The notes: generated by a model not told the origin, from the sequence alone. A stretch of 64,000 nt of DNA from Cristatella mucedo (GCA_009760855.2 WPIO01000007.1:8259001-8323000); one strand, 5' to 3'. Counted from the first letter of the stretch, positions 12,264 through 24,420 are shown. Numbers and translations are program-made.

Positions 12264-12440
12264 CGAGCCGTAATGGCTCACTAGTTAAGGCGGTTGCTTT
12301 TCACGACCTCAGCCCCGAGGTCGTGGGCTCGATCTTGCAGTGGGCGATCCTTTATCTCCACTGCAAGCGGTGGTGATTCCCGCAAGAGCTCTTCTGTCGC
12401 TATACAAAAGAGGCTGTTAAATCAGCAAGCATTTTTTTTA
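12264..12440 (+). repeat. SINE-I nested in LINE-A
   Basis: tRNA-like head CGAGCCGTAATGGCTCACTAG, box B TGGGCTCGATCTTGCAG, body GCAAGCGGTGGTGATT, and tail GCTATACAAAAGAGGCTGTT ending in a T-rich stretch. Well preserved. Confidence 0.85.
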
Positions 12441-12826
12441 ACATAACCTGTGTCTTTTGAGTCAGACAGGTTGTTGTTCCTAATCGCTTAGGTAGGATGT
12501 TATGATCAATAGAGTCAAAAGCAGTTTATAGATACAGCAGGGCCAGGGCAGTGACATTCGTTGTTGCATAGGATATCATTCATTACACTGAGGAGAGCAG
12601 TTTTATCGGAGTAGTTTCGCTTAAATCAATTAAACAATTTCGACAATTCATTATTTTCAGTGTGTTCTACAAGCTGCTGAGCGACAATCTTTTCTAGAAT
12701 CTCTGACAAAAACGAAAAAGGAAAACTGGGCGATAGTTTGCAACGATCTCTAAATCAAATCCATGCTTTTTAAATACTGGTAAAATGATTGTAGATTTTA
12801 AAGACTCTAGAACAACCTCATTATAG

Positions 12827-13000
12827 GGGGCCGTGATAGCCCAGAAGGTAAAATGCTCGCTCTTTACTCTCGAGGTCGTGGGTTTTAATCCTGCGGTGGG
12901 TGATTCTTTAGTGCCAACTGCAAGTCGTAGTGACAGCCGTTATGGCTTCCCTGCCTTCACACAAATGCGGCTGTTAAATCAGCTACACCGTAATATTTAA
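12827..13000 (+). repeat. SINE-I nested in LINE-A
   Basis: Second copy in the same LINE. It has GGCCGTGATAGCCCAG, box B GGGTTTTAATCCTGCGG, GCAAGTCGTAGTGACAGCCG and GGCTGTTAAATCAGCTA. More diverged than the first. Confidence 0.8.
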
Positions 13001-13559
13001 TATTTCTATTACCCAGAGTAGCCATACAAACCTGAATTATGGCTGGACTAAGTGTGTCTACCTGCAAAGACCGCAGAGGGGATGGTATTGGGTCTTCAGG
13101 AGATGAGCTATTTTTACTGGACTTTATTAATACGGTAGCCACATCGTATGCAGAAACGTCGGAGAATTTCTTACGGAATAAATAAAAGGAAAAAATGTCA
13201 GAGTTTGAGACTTTATAATTGCTTTATTCGAATAGGGCACTGTGCAAGCACTGCATCGTGTAATTTCTTCAACGAAAAAACTGGCAATCAAACTGTTTAC
13301 CGTCTTATAAATCTTTTTGGGGTCAGATTGGCTGGACTTCAATTTTCGAGTGAAAAAAGGAAGTCTCGGCTTGTCTAAGTTTCCGGTTGTGGACTCTGAG
13401 GAATTTTGTGAAATTAACTGTATCGCCGCCAGACTCAGACCTTTTAAAACCGATGTTCAAGCCCGAGCTTTAAAAGGTGCATTTTTAAAGTTTTTTGATA
13501 AATTAGACGGAATCTCCATGACTCAGTACACGTAGAGAAAGTAGGGGAGCATGCTCGTC

Positions 13560-15600
13560 GAGAGCACTCCTAAGACCCATGTTCACTGCATCAAAGAGGA
13601 TATCTACGCTGTTTGCAGGACTTCAGCTGTGAACTCAAAACGCAGTGCCCATCTAGTGCAAGGTGCATCTGTATATTAGTCCCCAAGTTATGACGTGGAG
13701 AGGCTTCGAATGAGCAGGTAGGCATAGCTTCTCAAGTAAAGACCTCGCTGCCAACTAGAGTCTTACCTGCATACGCAAGGAACATATAAACTTGCGATCC
13801 AAAAAAGTCAACACGAAGTATTACTAAATATATTTTGAACCACCTAACCAGGGCTCCCGTTGAAACTGCTTTAACAAAGCGAAGGTAAAGAAAGAATCTC
13901 GCGTCCATAATAACGACTTGGATTTGGCCAAAGCCGAAGTGAAATTACGTCAGACTCGTAGACTCGCCCTTCACTTAAGACGACGAATCAGCATCGGAAA
14001 GTCCGATGGCCGGCTGGCAAGTTCATCAAACACTGAATCAAACAACGTAAGATCTAACAAATTACGGGTCGACGTATCAAATTCGCAGAGCTGGCTAGCA
14101 GTTAGCAATTTAGCTTGGCCAGTACAAAGGTTATCTAAAGTTGATTGCAATAGAAAACCATCGAGCTTCCTTATGCATTGCAAATTTGGGCTGTATTCGA
14201 TCTGACTTTTAAGTCAGCTGTTGCACCGTACTCCAACATCGCTCAAATATCAGCAAGACTTAATGACCGATACGAAAATGCTGCTTAAGCCAGTCTCTAA
14301 GTAACGATACTACGCGTCAACTAGACTGTATCATTGGTGCCAATCGTCGTTTATCGCCGGTGCGTCACCGTTCCGTAACAAATTGTTTCGTTTAGAAATT
14401 GCTCCTTGGTTCCCGTAGAATTATACTAGTGAGCTTGTGACACGGGAACTCATTTAAACTATCCTACTCCGTGTTGGGAGTTACGCATTTTTATAATGCA
14501 TCAATTGATCTCTCTGACAATCATACCTTTATTACTTAGACGTAAAGTCGTGCAGCTACAGGCATTGATAGTTTTCACAGCTCCTTTGTCACTAGATATT
14601 AACGACCGATGGGCAGGTCAGCTACAATAAATCTGCCAACTCCGGCCCACCGTTGGCTAGACGTACAGAACACCTAGCGACAGATCATGAACAAACACAG
14701 CTGCTGATGACACATTGGTAATCGGGTCTTAATCGACCAGTAATCTCATTCTCAGTTGATTTATTGGTTACCCATCCTCAGTTTAACGCATTTCGTAGGA
14801 GCAGCATTCTCAATGTTGCTAAGCAAATAGTACTGGCATGCTTGAAATCACAGATCCTCGGAACTAGTGCCGAGTGAGACACTAAGCGCTATATTCACGT
14901 GTGCACGTAGTCACACAAAATCTGGCTGAATAACAGAAGAAATGTCGACACCAAGGTACATTAAGCGCTCGTCAAAATGCCATAAATGCGACCGGACAGA
15001 GCAAACTGCAAGCTACGAATAGCACTGCCCTTGCGGGCATCTCACCCAGTGTTTCCTAGTCATCTTTCATCCCGTAGTTGTTCATCAACTTTGGACGAGC
15101 CTAGATCTTCGTTTGCCATCGTCAGTCTCTGGAATCTGCTGGGTATCACGTTTAATAGCGCCATGAGACTGACCGGCACTGCGGAGTCTTCATCGGCTGT
15201 ATGCTGCCTTCCGAAGCACTGGTCTATGTGCAACAACAAGTCCTGTGAAACTTCCACGAGTGATTAGCGCTCGCAATCTTAGGTTTCGCCTGAAGTATTG
15301 CTTGAATGCTAAAGGTCACACGTGAAAGTCGGTTTGAAGCAACATCATTGCCTTTCCAGTGACTCTAAAAGCTTAATCGAGAGTTTCTCTTTTCTCCAAG
15401 GGTTAAAAAGTCAAGTCAATCACCTGGTTGCAAGTGCAACGTCACGGGCTTTTAATTCAGCTCGCTGGTTCATGTCACCTACAGCGATAACTTAAAAGTT
15501 CTCTAGCCTGCTTATAGATACTTAAAAGCCATTCTTGCACGTTTCGGACATGCTCTGGAACACTATCAGAGGCTGCTCAAAGGTTGAAAGGTTCTGTTGA
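13560..15600. other. Unassigned; possible upstream LINE sequence
   Basis: The minus-strand frame 13971-14183 has a LLDLTLFDS segment loosely like the LDLVLT end of LINE endonucleases, but there is no GDFN motif upstream. Other ORFs (14986-15267 plus, 15060-15257 minus) have no recognisable features. I assign nothing. Confidence 0.3.
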
Positions 15601-15604
15601 TCGA

Positions 15605-15785
15605 TAAATAAATTCTAGCTGATTTAACAGCCTCTTTTTGTATATCGACAGAAGAGCCTTTACGGCTATCGCCACCGCTTGCAGTGGCAATACAGGATCG
15701 CTCATCACAGGATTCGAACCTACGACCTCGGGGCCGAGGTCGTGAAAAAGCAACCGCCTTACCTAGTGAGCCATTACGACTCACC
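15605..15785 (-). repeat. SINE-I copy
   Basis: Reversed SINE-I: tail TAGCTGATTTAACAGCC, GCGACAGAAGAGCC, GCTTGCAGTGGC, reversed box B GATTCGAACCTACGACCTC, and head GAGCCATTACGACTC. An almost complete copy. Confidence 0.88.
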
Positions 15786-15789
15786 ATCG

Positions 15790-16560
15790 ATATAGGATAA
15801 CTCTGCTCCCTATTCATCGGCAATCCGGCTCGAGTATACCTGGAAGAGTCCTGCTCCGCTGAGCGATGTGCCACCACCAAAGACCGAAAAATGCCCCAAT
15901 CGTCCTACGCTTTGCTCGTCTGCTCTGCAATGCCCCGAGCATTCAGCTATATCTTTCCGACATAACATCCGACTGGGCACGCGGAGACTCAGAATGTAGT
16001 TCCTCAGGATTGCAGAAGGCTATAAAACAAATAACATTTGTAGTTAGTTTATAGTTTATCGCTCAAACAAGTCAAGTTAATAGTTTAGTGTAATGGTGTG
16101 GTAATTTATGGCTTCGGAATAAGCTGAGATTGGCTTCAGGTAGACTGTTTAGTTCTATATTGCGTTATTGAGGATCGGGAGGACCGGAGTCAGCGGAAGG
16201 CGAAGTGTCCGAGTGCCCCGAAGTGCCCGAGCAGCCGAGGGTGCAGCCAGGAGTGCTCGCAGACCGCAAGTCGGCCAGCCAGCGATCTCTACCGTGTTGA
16301 GTCTTTGAGGGGGAGGGAGGTTTCTTTGGAGTCACTGGGAGCCTGAACCGGCGCAGCAGGCTAAGCATTTCCTCCGTGGCAGCGCCCCGATTATAGGCCG
16401 GGGTCCATACGTTTTGCCTGCCGAGTGTTTGCGGGGAGCGGGGCGATGAAACTGAACTAAACGCGCAGCGACATTCTGCGCTTGCGAATAGAGTTCAGGA
16501 AAAAGTCCCCTATTTATGCGCTGTATCTCGGTCCAGTTCACGCTAAGAACTCGCGAACTC
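15790..16560. other. No gene; locally GC-rich
   Basis: A GC-rich patch around 16160-16460 contains only open frames without motifs. No repeat family recognised. Confidence 0.35.
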
Positions 16561-16564
16561 GAGA

Positions 16565-16735
16565 TAACGGTAAGCAAGTCTGTCGGCTACCGAATGCGTA
16601 CGATAAGCCGCTTAGGCTGTGAGTGCGCTATACAAAACTCTCTTGCGTAACACCCACATAGTCTTTGTGGCTTTGTGGAGTTACTGACGGAGATACATTA
16701 CATTACGTTACATCGAGATCAAACTGACGGAGATG
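16565..16735 (+). mobile_element. LINE-A 3' end
   Basis: Forward copy of the terminal LINE-A sequence: GTCGGCTACCGAATGCG, GCTTAGGCTGTGAGTGC and GCTATACAAAACTCTC. It ends in GGAGATACATTACATTACG, the (ACATT)n tail. Confidence 0.85.
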
Positions 16736-16739
16736 CATT

Positions 16740-17110
16740 ACATAAACAGAGTAGCGCCACAAACGTTATAGGCGAGGTGGCCTGCCTGTTGTGCAAAGAC
16801 GCACACCGAATCGAATTCGGCAGCTGACTAAGCCGCTTGGCAAGCGGTGGGGTACGCCTCCTCCGCAAGTGTTCACAATTACATATCTATACACTTTCTG
16901 CAGCCAAGTGAAGTGCCGAAGATCTGAATGTCAAAAAAGCCAAGGGTTCAGATAACATTTTGAAGCTCAGCTCGTTGCTGCGACGGCTGCTGCTGATAAA
17001 GACGAAGACAAGAGGGCTACGCCTACAGCTGTGAACGTGTCTGAAAATCCTCAGTATTAATTTATGCTAGAGCCCGCCAGGAGAGCGCAAAGCCGAATAC
17101 TAATGGCAAC
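16740..17110. other. No recognisable gene
   Basis: Mixed sequence between two retroposons. No motif recognised. Confidence 0.4.
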
Positions 17111-17114
17111 ATAA

Positions 17115-17260
17115 ATGGTTATGCTGCTTCAGTGTCGCCCGCGGGTAAAGTGCTCGCCTATGACGATTGAAGTCATGGGCTCGAGCCCTGAGGCGAGCAG
17201 ACCTGGATAGGGATTACGTTCTCGTTTGGCGCGGTACGATAGAATTATATTTGATTACGT
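17115..17260 (+). repeat. SINE-II copy, degraded
   Basis: Head GCCCGCGGGTAAAGTGCTCGCC, box B GGGCTCGAGCCCTGAGGCG, then GGATAGGGATTACGTTCTCG. The 3' tail is eroded. Confidence 0.6.
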
Positions 17261-17575
17261 TAGGTTTATTGTATCATCCGGTCACTGGCTGTCTTAATGT
17301 GAAGAGGGGTCAGTAAAACATGCGAACACCATTCCAAAGCGGTTGTAAGGACTATTTTGTTAGATTGTACTAATACTTATGATTATCGGCGATTCTTAAA
17401 TTATTTTGTTTGGGAACCGGATTGGCCACACTCTCCGTCTAGGCTGAATAAGGAGTAAAATTAAATAGTAGGGAAATTTTTCTCTGAGCACCTAGCGAGT
17501 TAGTTGTACTTCGAACTAGGCAGCGGCACCGCAGACTTTTAACCAGGGAGCTGTACTCTGGGCTTGCAAGTGTCT
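17260..17575. other. No recognisable gene
   Basis: Nothing identified. Confidence 0.4.
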
Positions 17576-17579
17576 CTAA

Positions 17580-19165
17580 ATATAATAATAATAATAATGC
17601 ACTTGATAAAGTGCCCTCAGAGAACTCAATCTCTTTCTAGGCGCTTTACATTTGCTGCAAAAGGAAACGCGATTGAATCGTGAGTAATATCATGCTTGAT
17701 AAACAACATGAATAACATGGTTAGGGGTGACATGCACAGGGTCAGCATGCAAGTGTGGTTAGTGGCAGCATGCACAGTGTCAGCACCCATAAGCACGTGA
17801 AGGACGACTCACAGGGACCCACTAAATGCTGTCCTAAATAGGTGTGTTATATAACTTCTTTTTAAATGTTGTCAAGTCAAGGGATGTTGTGACGCAAGTC
17901 GGGAGGGAGTTCCAGGCTTTGGGAGCATACGAACTTAATACACGGTCTCCAAAGAATTTGAGGTTTGTACGAGGTATTGGTAAACTGTTGGATTCCGAAA
18001 AGCAGGTGGTACGCTGCTTGGCCTAGTGAAGGAGTAGATCTGACAGACAGGCTGGAGCCAAAGAATGAAGTGACCTAAAATTGAGCGACAAAACCTTGAA
18101 GTCGATCCGTTGCTTGACTGGGAGCCAGTGCAGGTCGGCGAAAAGTGGCGTGATGTGACAACTGTGATGCTCACGACAGACAAGTATAACTGCAGAGTTC
18201 TACACCAGCTGTAATCGCCTGTTTGCACATGATGGTAGGCCAGTAAGCAGTGAGTTACAGAAGTCAAGACGGGATGTCGCAAATGCATGGACCAACTTAG
18301 ACGTGGTATCCTTATCTAAACAAGCCCAAATTTTAGCAATGTTATGAAGCTGAAAGTAGACAGACTTGACTGTGGAGCGGATGTGGTCGTCTAACGAGAG
18401 GTCACTTTGGAACATGACACCTAGATTTCGAGCTGATTCAACAGGGGATATGCTGGCAGAGCCAATTTTGAGCGTCAGCCTTTCAAAATTCTGAATCAGA
18501 CTTGGTTTGCTCATAAATAGTAAGTTCGTTTTACCATCATTTTGTTTTAGAAAATTTGCCGCCATCCATATGCGGATGTCATTAATACATGCAGCAAAGG
18601 AGTTGAGAGAATTCGAGGCGCTCGAAGGCTGGGAGGGATCAAAGCAAATGTACAGCTGAGTGTCATCCGCATAGAAGTGAAAGCCTTGATTGTGCTTGGC
18701 AATCACATCGGCAAGAGGGAGAGTATAAATCGTTAAAAGAACCGGACCTAGCACAGAGCCCTGTGGTACCCCATATTTCAGAGGTACCTCGGATGGTCTT
18801 TGTCCATTCACGTCAATACTCTGGAGTCTCCCACTGAGATAGGATCTGAACCATTGCAGAGCAGTGCCAGTGATGCCCAGGCGAGATGAGAGGCGCTCTA
18901 GAAGAACTTTGTGGTCAATAGTATCAAAAGCTGCCGAAAGATCGAGCAAAACGAGCAGAAACACTCTACTTATGTCTGCATTCCTAAGTAGGTCGTTGTA
19001 CACCCGAAACAATGCTGACTCTGTGGAGCGATTAGCTCTAAAGCCAGACTGGAACTTACTAGCAAGGTTGGAAGTTTCAATATATGAGTTCAGCTGGTCC
19101 GCCACGACCCGTTCCAGCGTCTTTGATAGGAATGGTAGAAGGTAGACTGGGCGGCTTCACGCTAT
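17580..19165 (-). mobile_element. LINE-B, longest and best-preserved copy
   Basis: Runs from an (ATA)n tail at 17580 through the 3' UTR (to about 17830) and the C-terminal coding region to the RT domain. It is truncated near 19165. The 3' hairpin CCCTCAGAGAACTCAATCTC lies next to the tail, as in other L2-type LINEs. It lacks the endonuclease domain, so it is a 5'-truncated copy. It is a good reference for the family in this window. Confidence 0.92.
18200..19105 (-). CDS. Reverse transcriptase domain of LINE-B (partial)
   Basis: A 301-codon open frame covering most of the fingers, palm and thumb of a non-LTR reverse transcriptase. RNA-dependent DNA synthesis by this domain copies the LINE and, in trans, SINEs. 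Visible motifs: SKFQSGFRANRSTESAL (residues 17-32), palm motif A LDLSAAFDTIDH (54-65), motif B YGVPQGSVLGP (111-121), motif C FYADDTQL (144-151) with both catalytic Asp, and SRLDFCNSLLTGLP near the end. This order is typical of the L2/CR1/Jockey group. The frame breaks near 18200-18290, where the following conserved segment continues in another frame. There is no endonuclease domain, so the copy cannot move by itself. Confidence 0.9.
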   Translation of the reverse strand: MADQLNSYIETSNLASKFQSGFRANRSTESALFRVYNDLLRNADISRVFLLVLLDLSAAFDTIDHKVLLERLSSRLGITGTALQWFRSYLSGRLQSIDVNGQRPSEVPLKYGVPQGSVLGPVLLTIYTLPLADVIAKHNQGFHFYADDTQLYICFDPSQPSSASNSLNSFAACINDIRIWMAANFLKQNDGKTNLLFMSKPSLIQNFERLTLKIGSASISPVESARNLGVMFQSDLSLDDHIRSTVKSVYFQLHNIAKIWACLDKDTTSKLVHAFATSRLDFCNSLLTGLPSCANRRLQLV

Positions 19166-19169
19166 GGAT

Positions 19170-19855
19170 GGTGCATCACACTCTGCTGTACACTTCTCTG
19201 CGACAATGGAGCGTACTGCTCTACGCTAAGGATACAGACTCGTTATAGAAAGGCGTGGGCGCTCTTGATTTGATGCCGAGGTGTGCAATCGTCGGCATAC
19301 CGGCGAGTTTCGGTGCAGCAACTATCACTCTTTGATCGTGTTACGAGGCGCCAGCTCCACTTATTTTTGTCTCGCGTCTGTCTACATGGACTAGCACCGA
19401 TACGTAGGCGTTGTTAGCTGCTCAAGGACTTTGTGCACAATCCGCAACACCACGTTCGTATCAATGAAATTACGAATACCGTAAGCCTTTTGGCAATAAT
19501 AGTGTGAAAGCCCCTGATGCTGTTTGATAGTGGTGCCGGTGTACTGTCAAGAAATACCTGAAAATACTCGGAAGATATTTTTAAGAATACCGCGGAAAAC
19601 TGACACCGATGGCACAAATTATTCTAAAAATTGTGTACAATAATATTAACAAGCCGTCAGTATAGCACCTCTACAGAATTGTATCTTCATCCGGGCGCTT
19701 TAAAACTCGCTGAAAGCAAAGCAACTGCCACCTATTAATGACGTGCAAGAAATCATGCTTCGACGACAATCATACGAGTATCATGCTTCCACCATCATGC
19801 CATCATGCGATAGGCAACAGGAAGACATTTACGACCACAGATTAGTAGGATTCCA
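19170..19855. other. No recognisable gene
   Basis: Short frames only. Near 19640-19720 a weak trace of the LINE-B end (TAGCACCTCTACAGAATTG..CGGGCGCTTTAAAACTCGCTG) may mark a very old copy. Confidence 0.35.
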
Positions 19856-19859
19856 GGTT

Positions 19860-20432
19860 AGCAACGCGCACGGAATGGTGGCAAGTTAGCACGAAAAGCA
19901 CCCGCGAACAAAAAAAGACAAACTCACTACTATGGGGCCCGGGAAAGCTATGGGAATAGATGCATGTAGTCCGACGTAAGCGCACGGAACAAAGGTGCAC
20001 CGACAAAAGCGCGCCGACAAAAGCCCGCAACCGCATAAGCGTGCACGTAAAAAGCGCGCCGACAAATTCTCGCTGAAACAATATCTTGAAGTATACGATG
20101 CTACCAGCCTGCCATGGTACCCTTTTCTCTCTAATTTATAGACATACACGATTAATAAATAGTAATTCAATAAAGTCTCCATTCTCTTTTCAAATTTATT
20201 ATTTTCCCTTCTCACATACTAACTATAAATAACTTTTAATCAAATTATTATGAACTCTTTACAACCATCACATAGGCGCGCTTTTGTCATTCGCACATTT
20301 GTCGGGGTTTCTAGCATTTCGCGCTTTTTTTTGGCGCGCTTTTGCCTGTGCGCACATTGGAGTCGCGCGTTTTTGTTATGGTGCCGGATAGGAAGACTGC
20401 TGGAGCGGCTCGCCTTCGGTGCGCACGCTTAA
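19860..20432. repeat. Inverted pair of short GC-rich repeat arrays
   Basis: Left arm (about 19960-20075) is built from units such as GACAAAAGCGCGCC and CGCACGGAACAAAGGTGCACC. Right arm (about 20270-20430) contains the reverse complements, such as GGCGCGCTTTTGCC and GCGCGCTTTTGTCATTCGCAC. About 200 AT-rich bases lie between them. The arms could fold back on each other. This is the form of a MITE or foldback element with sub-repetitive termini. No coding sequence is convincing. Confidence 0.55.
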
Positions 20433-20434
20433 TT

Positions 20435-21865
20435 AATGCCAGTTTCCAGAGGAGTGCGACCAACATTGTAAAGAGGAAGATCTTATCCTTGCACTTGCTA
20501 AGCAGATGAACTATGGTTTTCTCTGCGGGTTGAAAAGAGCCCGCCGAGCGGCGTGCTTTTTGGGCAAGTATCGTCGGGCTCTCCGAATGAGGTGCAAACT
20601 TCTTTTTTTTTATAGGCTCTCAAAAGAGGTCTTCGCGCGGTGTTTCTTCGCCACGGAGCATCCAGCGTCCTAAAATCTGCTAAGAGTGATGCTCAACATT
20701 TCGAGAACAATGAAAATAAGTAGGAACTTAACGTTTTTGATGGCTAACGAGGCGTCGTGAGCCTAATTGGAAGGCCTTGACGTACAGTATCACGCCTTCA
20801 AAGGTCGAAGTCTAGCGTCTGCTCCAAAGCCGTCGCTACGCATTCGCTGACGCGACGCCTGTTGCGTAGCGGGGCAATGGGGTGCTTTAGCCTCCCCCCC
20901 GAAGGTATTCCGCAAGTAACCGGCACACCGCACTGGCACCGCCCGACGCCCGGTCCCCTTGAAACCCGAGCCTCGACTTTGCCGTAGAGGCAGCCTAACT
21001 TGTAGGAGGCGGTGCTGCCGCACATAGAGAGCAGCTCTAGGCTTCTCGGATTCCTCTCTTCGGCTTCGGAGCGAAGCTGAAGCTGTGTATCTGAAGAGGA
21101 GTGGTCACCTTTTTCTCAGACGCTGCTGCAACGGCTGCGACTCCTGTGCCTTTGGTGTGCCTATTAAGAGAGTTTCTAAATGGGCACAGTCACCTTTCAG
21201 AGGAAGCGATCCCATTTCTCGAAGGACATAAGGCTTATTCTTCCAGGACCGGTGTAATGGGACAGGGTCTAAGAAAGCCTGAGTGACTGGGGTTCTGGCA
21301 CCCCAGCAACTACTCTGCATACTCAACCATTTTTTTTGGGGGGGGGGGGACGCTAAAGATCATACCCGGATGTCTTCCAGAGTAAGTAGTCCACTTTGTG
21401 CTCAGACATGATTTTTAAAGGAATCGGCAGGCAGTTCACCAATGATGCCCGCTGTGTAGCCCAATCGAACGAAGACCTATTTCCTTACAACGACTACCAA
21501 TTTATTTGAGGACGAAACCTAAAAAAAAAGCTTTCGGGTGGAGTGCCTTCGGCCCTGAGCTTCCGGCTTTCCGCTAATAAATCGTGCCGATTTTTTGACG
21601 CAGCCGATTAGCGTGCCGGCTCCGGCCCGTCTTTGATGGGCGGTTTCAGGCCTGGAGCCTAGAGTTGGATACAAGGTTTAGAAGGGGAGCGCTAGGTGGC
21701 GCTCCAGTAGAAGGCACCCGATGAGAGAGCCCATTCTTAGCAAGTCTCATTTGAGAGATTACGAAAGCCTCGCCGGAGTTCGCCGAACTCCAAGTGCGGA
21801 TTTAGGAATATTTTCTTTGATACAAGGTTCTATATTTGGCTCGGCAAACCTAGAGGACATAATGC
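20435..21865. other. No gene; GC-rich patch and homopolymers
   Basis: A GC-rich patch lies at 20790-21030, with overlapping motif-free frames on the minus strand. A T-run followed by a G-run lies near 21330-21350. No family recognised. Confidence 0.35.
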
Positions 21866-21867
21866 TA

Positions 21868-22015
21868 TAGCTGGTTTGGTCCATCGGTTAAGGTGCTCGC
21901 CCCGACCAAGGTCTGGCTGAAGTCGCAGGCTCGAGCCCCGAGGCATATGTGAAGCACCCGAATAGAGATTAATTTCTCTTGAGGCCCATTCAAATGAACT
22001 ATATGTATATTAAAT
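21868..22015 (+). repeat. SINE-II copy
   Basis: Clean forward copy: head AGCTGGTTTGGTCCATCGG, TTAAGGTGCTCGCCCCGACC, box B CAGGCTCGAGCCCCGAGGC, then CGAATAGAGATTAATTTCTC and an AT tail. The box A/box B spacing shows tRNA ancestry. The last 40 bases align with the LINE-B terminus. Confidence 0.85.
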
Positions 22016-23535
22016 ATATATTTATATATTAACAATAGTGAGCAATAAAAAACAGCTCACTGCTCGTCGATTTGTTTCGCCGAGTCCTAGTAGACATACA
22101 TTACATGTCTATTGCATGTCACACCAGGAAGTACTGGTCACGGAAGACAACGCTGTACCATCTTGCCATGTGACGTTAGTGCGCCAGGTTGCGGCGTGAC
22201 GGAGGGAAGGACGGACTTTCTCGCTTTATTTAGTAGAGATAATGGTAAGGCTAAAAATTTGAATACACCTAAGAAGGCTGTATTTTCTTATGAGGGCTTC
22301 ACACAAATGCTGGAAAGGAAGTTTGGCACCCAATGATCCTAACATAAAGCTACCTTGCCTCAGGTGACTCTAGCCTGACACAACAGATGACCAAAACATT
22401 TTCAGCAGCAGCACAATTCTTTCGCTAGGTGTTCACACACACTTTTTATTGAGGACTAGCGGTTTTTATAAAGGTTTATAGCGAATACTATGGGTACTGC
22501 CAGTCGATGGTAATTATTACTTCCTTATTATAGTATTGTTAAAAAGAAGAAACTCAGTCTATGAAACCTCTTTAGCACAACTTATCGTGGTGCTTTAAGT
22601 CAACCCGGGACGCTGGGTAGCGAATCTTGTGCTGCCTTTCTAAGATATCCAGGCTGTCAAAATTAGGCTGCATTACGTAGCACGACTGAAGACTTCCGGC
22701 ATACCGAAGATCGTGCCGGTAGGATGTTATAAAAATTCGGCACATATGTCTTGGAGTTATTAGATTGTATCTCATTCTTCAGCTTGCTCCATCGCAGTCA
22801 TACCAATAAGCGGCTCAGAGCTAAGATCAGTCATTGCCATTTCTTCTTAACGGCTATGGTACTTATTACCGTTGCCATCAATGTATGAGCTTCTAAGCTG
22901 CTTTAATACTCCGAAAATTCGGAATTGGTCCCTCTGAAGGTATGTGAGTAAGTTAATCTGAGCTAAAGTGTATACAAAAATATGATTAAACCTACAATTG
23001 TAGAGGCTCGTTCGCGACGCGATGGCGGCAGCTCGGTGAAGATGAACGTTGCCCCCACATATGACTGATCGTCGTCACAACGACGGCTATATTGTAATTG
23101 ACGGCTTGTAGTTGTACGCAGGAAACGCAAGCGAGCGAGCATACATACGGATGTAGCGGTAGTAGCCATCATGTGAGCAGCTCTAGAGTGCCAGGAGAGA
23201 AAGGAGAGCGTAAGAGTGAGAGAAGAAGAGTGAGTGAATAGCGTCCACACAGGCCCGTGGACAAGCAGAAACTTGTTTGTTATTTAGCTAATCCATTCGT
23301 CTGTCCCAGATGTCACATTTATATTGAGTTATTCGTGATTTATTTATAGCCTTAAAAGGAGAGTATAATAATGGGAGTCAAATGTACGAGGTGGGGGAAA
23401 TAAAGGGACACGCTTAAAATGGGTTTGAACTTTTTTGAGTTTTTTTCGAAGGGTGGTCATAGCATTCCAGTAGCTTGCCCTCTCAGCCCAGTCCGCCCTG
23501 TGAGACAGCTAACGCTCCGTTGCTTCCCAGCTTCC
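22015..23535. other. No recognisable gene
   Basis: Plus-strand frame 22112-22336 and minus-strand frame 22963-23250 have no motif. No repeat family identified. Confidence 0.35.
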
Positions 23536-23539
23536 ACTA

Positions 23540-24420
23540 GGCTTTGCTATAAACGTGGCCAGAAGACCTGTGCAATAGTGAGTTACAGAAGTACAGACAG
23601 GATGTCACAAATGCATGGACCAGCTCGATTGTGGCGTCCCAGTCTAAGCAAGCCGGAAATTTTGGAATATTAATTAGCTGAAAGTAGGCATACTGGAAAT
23701 TTTGCAATATTAAATACCTAAAAATAGGCAGACAGTGGATTCAATGTGGTTGATTGATTGTGGGTACAATGTGATCGTATGGTCAAAGGAAATTTTGGAA
23801 TAGGATACCAAGATTTCGTGCTAAGGCTACAGGAGATATTCCGACGGAGTTCATTTTGCAGAATAGGATTTCCAATTTCTTAGTAACACTAGATTTCCTC
23901 AATACTATTAATTTGGCTCAATCTTCATTCTGCTTGAGTAAGTTTGAGGCCATCCAAGTACGGATGTAGGAAATACATGCAGCCATCAAAACATAGGTAA
24001 ATCTGTCGCTCGTCTGCGTAGGCATGCATTATGAATTCAGTATTTGTGTGAGAAGTCACACACCCTAAAATCGAATCGACGACATACCAGGCAGTTTATT
24101 GCCAATAGAATGAAGCCAAGTAGAATCCAGTAGCCGCGACGACCGCCCTCGTCCAGGAGAATCTGTATGAATTATTGGGTACGTTGTTATTCGCTCAGAG
24201 ACTTCCGCCAGAGTAGTTCTTGTCGCGAGTACTGCGGACCCAAAAGAATGAAAGCCTGGGTTGTGCTTGATGATAACATCGGTTAGTAGGAGAGCTTGAT
24301 TGCGAAAAGTAGTGGACCAAGCGCAGAGACCTGGGCTTCAGCCCCGTACTTCAGAGGCTTCCTGTTCGGATGACCTGTTTCATTTAGCAGCGAGGCGTCG
24401 TTGAGAATCGTCTTCACCCA
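23540..24420 (-). mobile_element. LINE-B relative, strongly diverged
   Basis: Follows the LINE-B order in reverse: AGTGAGTTACAGAAG, GATGTCACAAATGCATGGACCAGC, GCTGAAAGTAGGCA (twice, near 23680 and 23725), CAAGATTTCGTGCTAAGG, GAATGAAAGCCTGGGTTGTGCTTG and GACCTGGGCTTCAGCC. The repeated segment suggests a local duplication. It is older than the other copies or belongs to a sister subfamily. Confidence 0.65.

Larger units (their letters stand above)
11540..13560 (-). pseudogene. LINE-A ORF2 remnant with two nested SINEs
   Basis: Adjoins LINE-B directly. Read in reverse it gives NRKLRQAETSFFHSKIE (13.37-13.42 kb), DPKKIYKTVNSL (about 13.31 kb), DPIPSPL (about 13.08 kb) and a palm motif with HADDIQL instead of YADD (about 12.07 kb). 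It then runs into the C-terminal region matching LINE-A at 29.4 and 59.1 kb. Two plus-strand SINE-I copies interrupt it at 12264-12440 and 12827-13000. This gives the relative age: LINE-A first, SINEs later. Confidence 0.82.
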
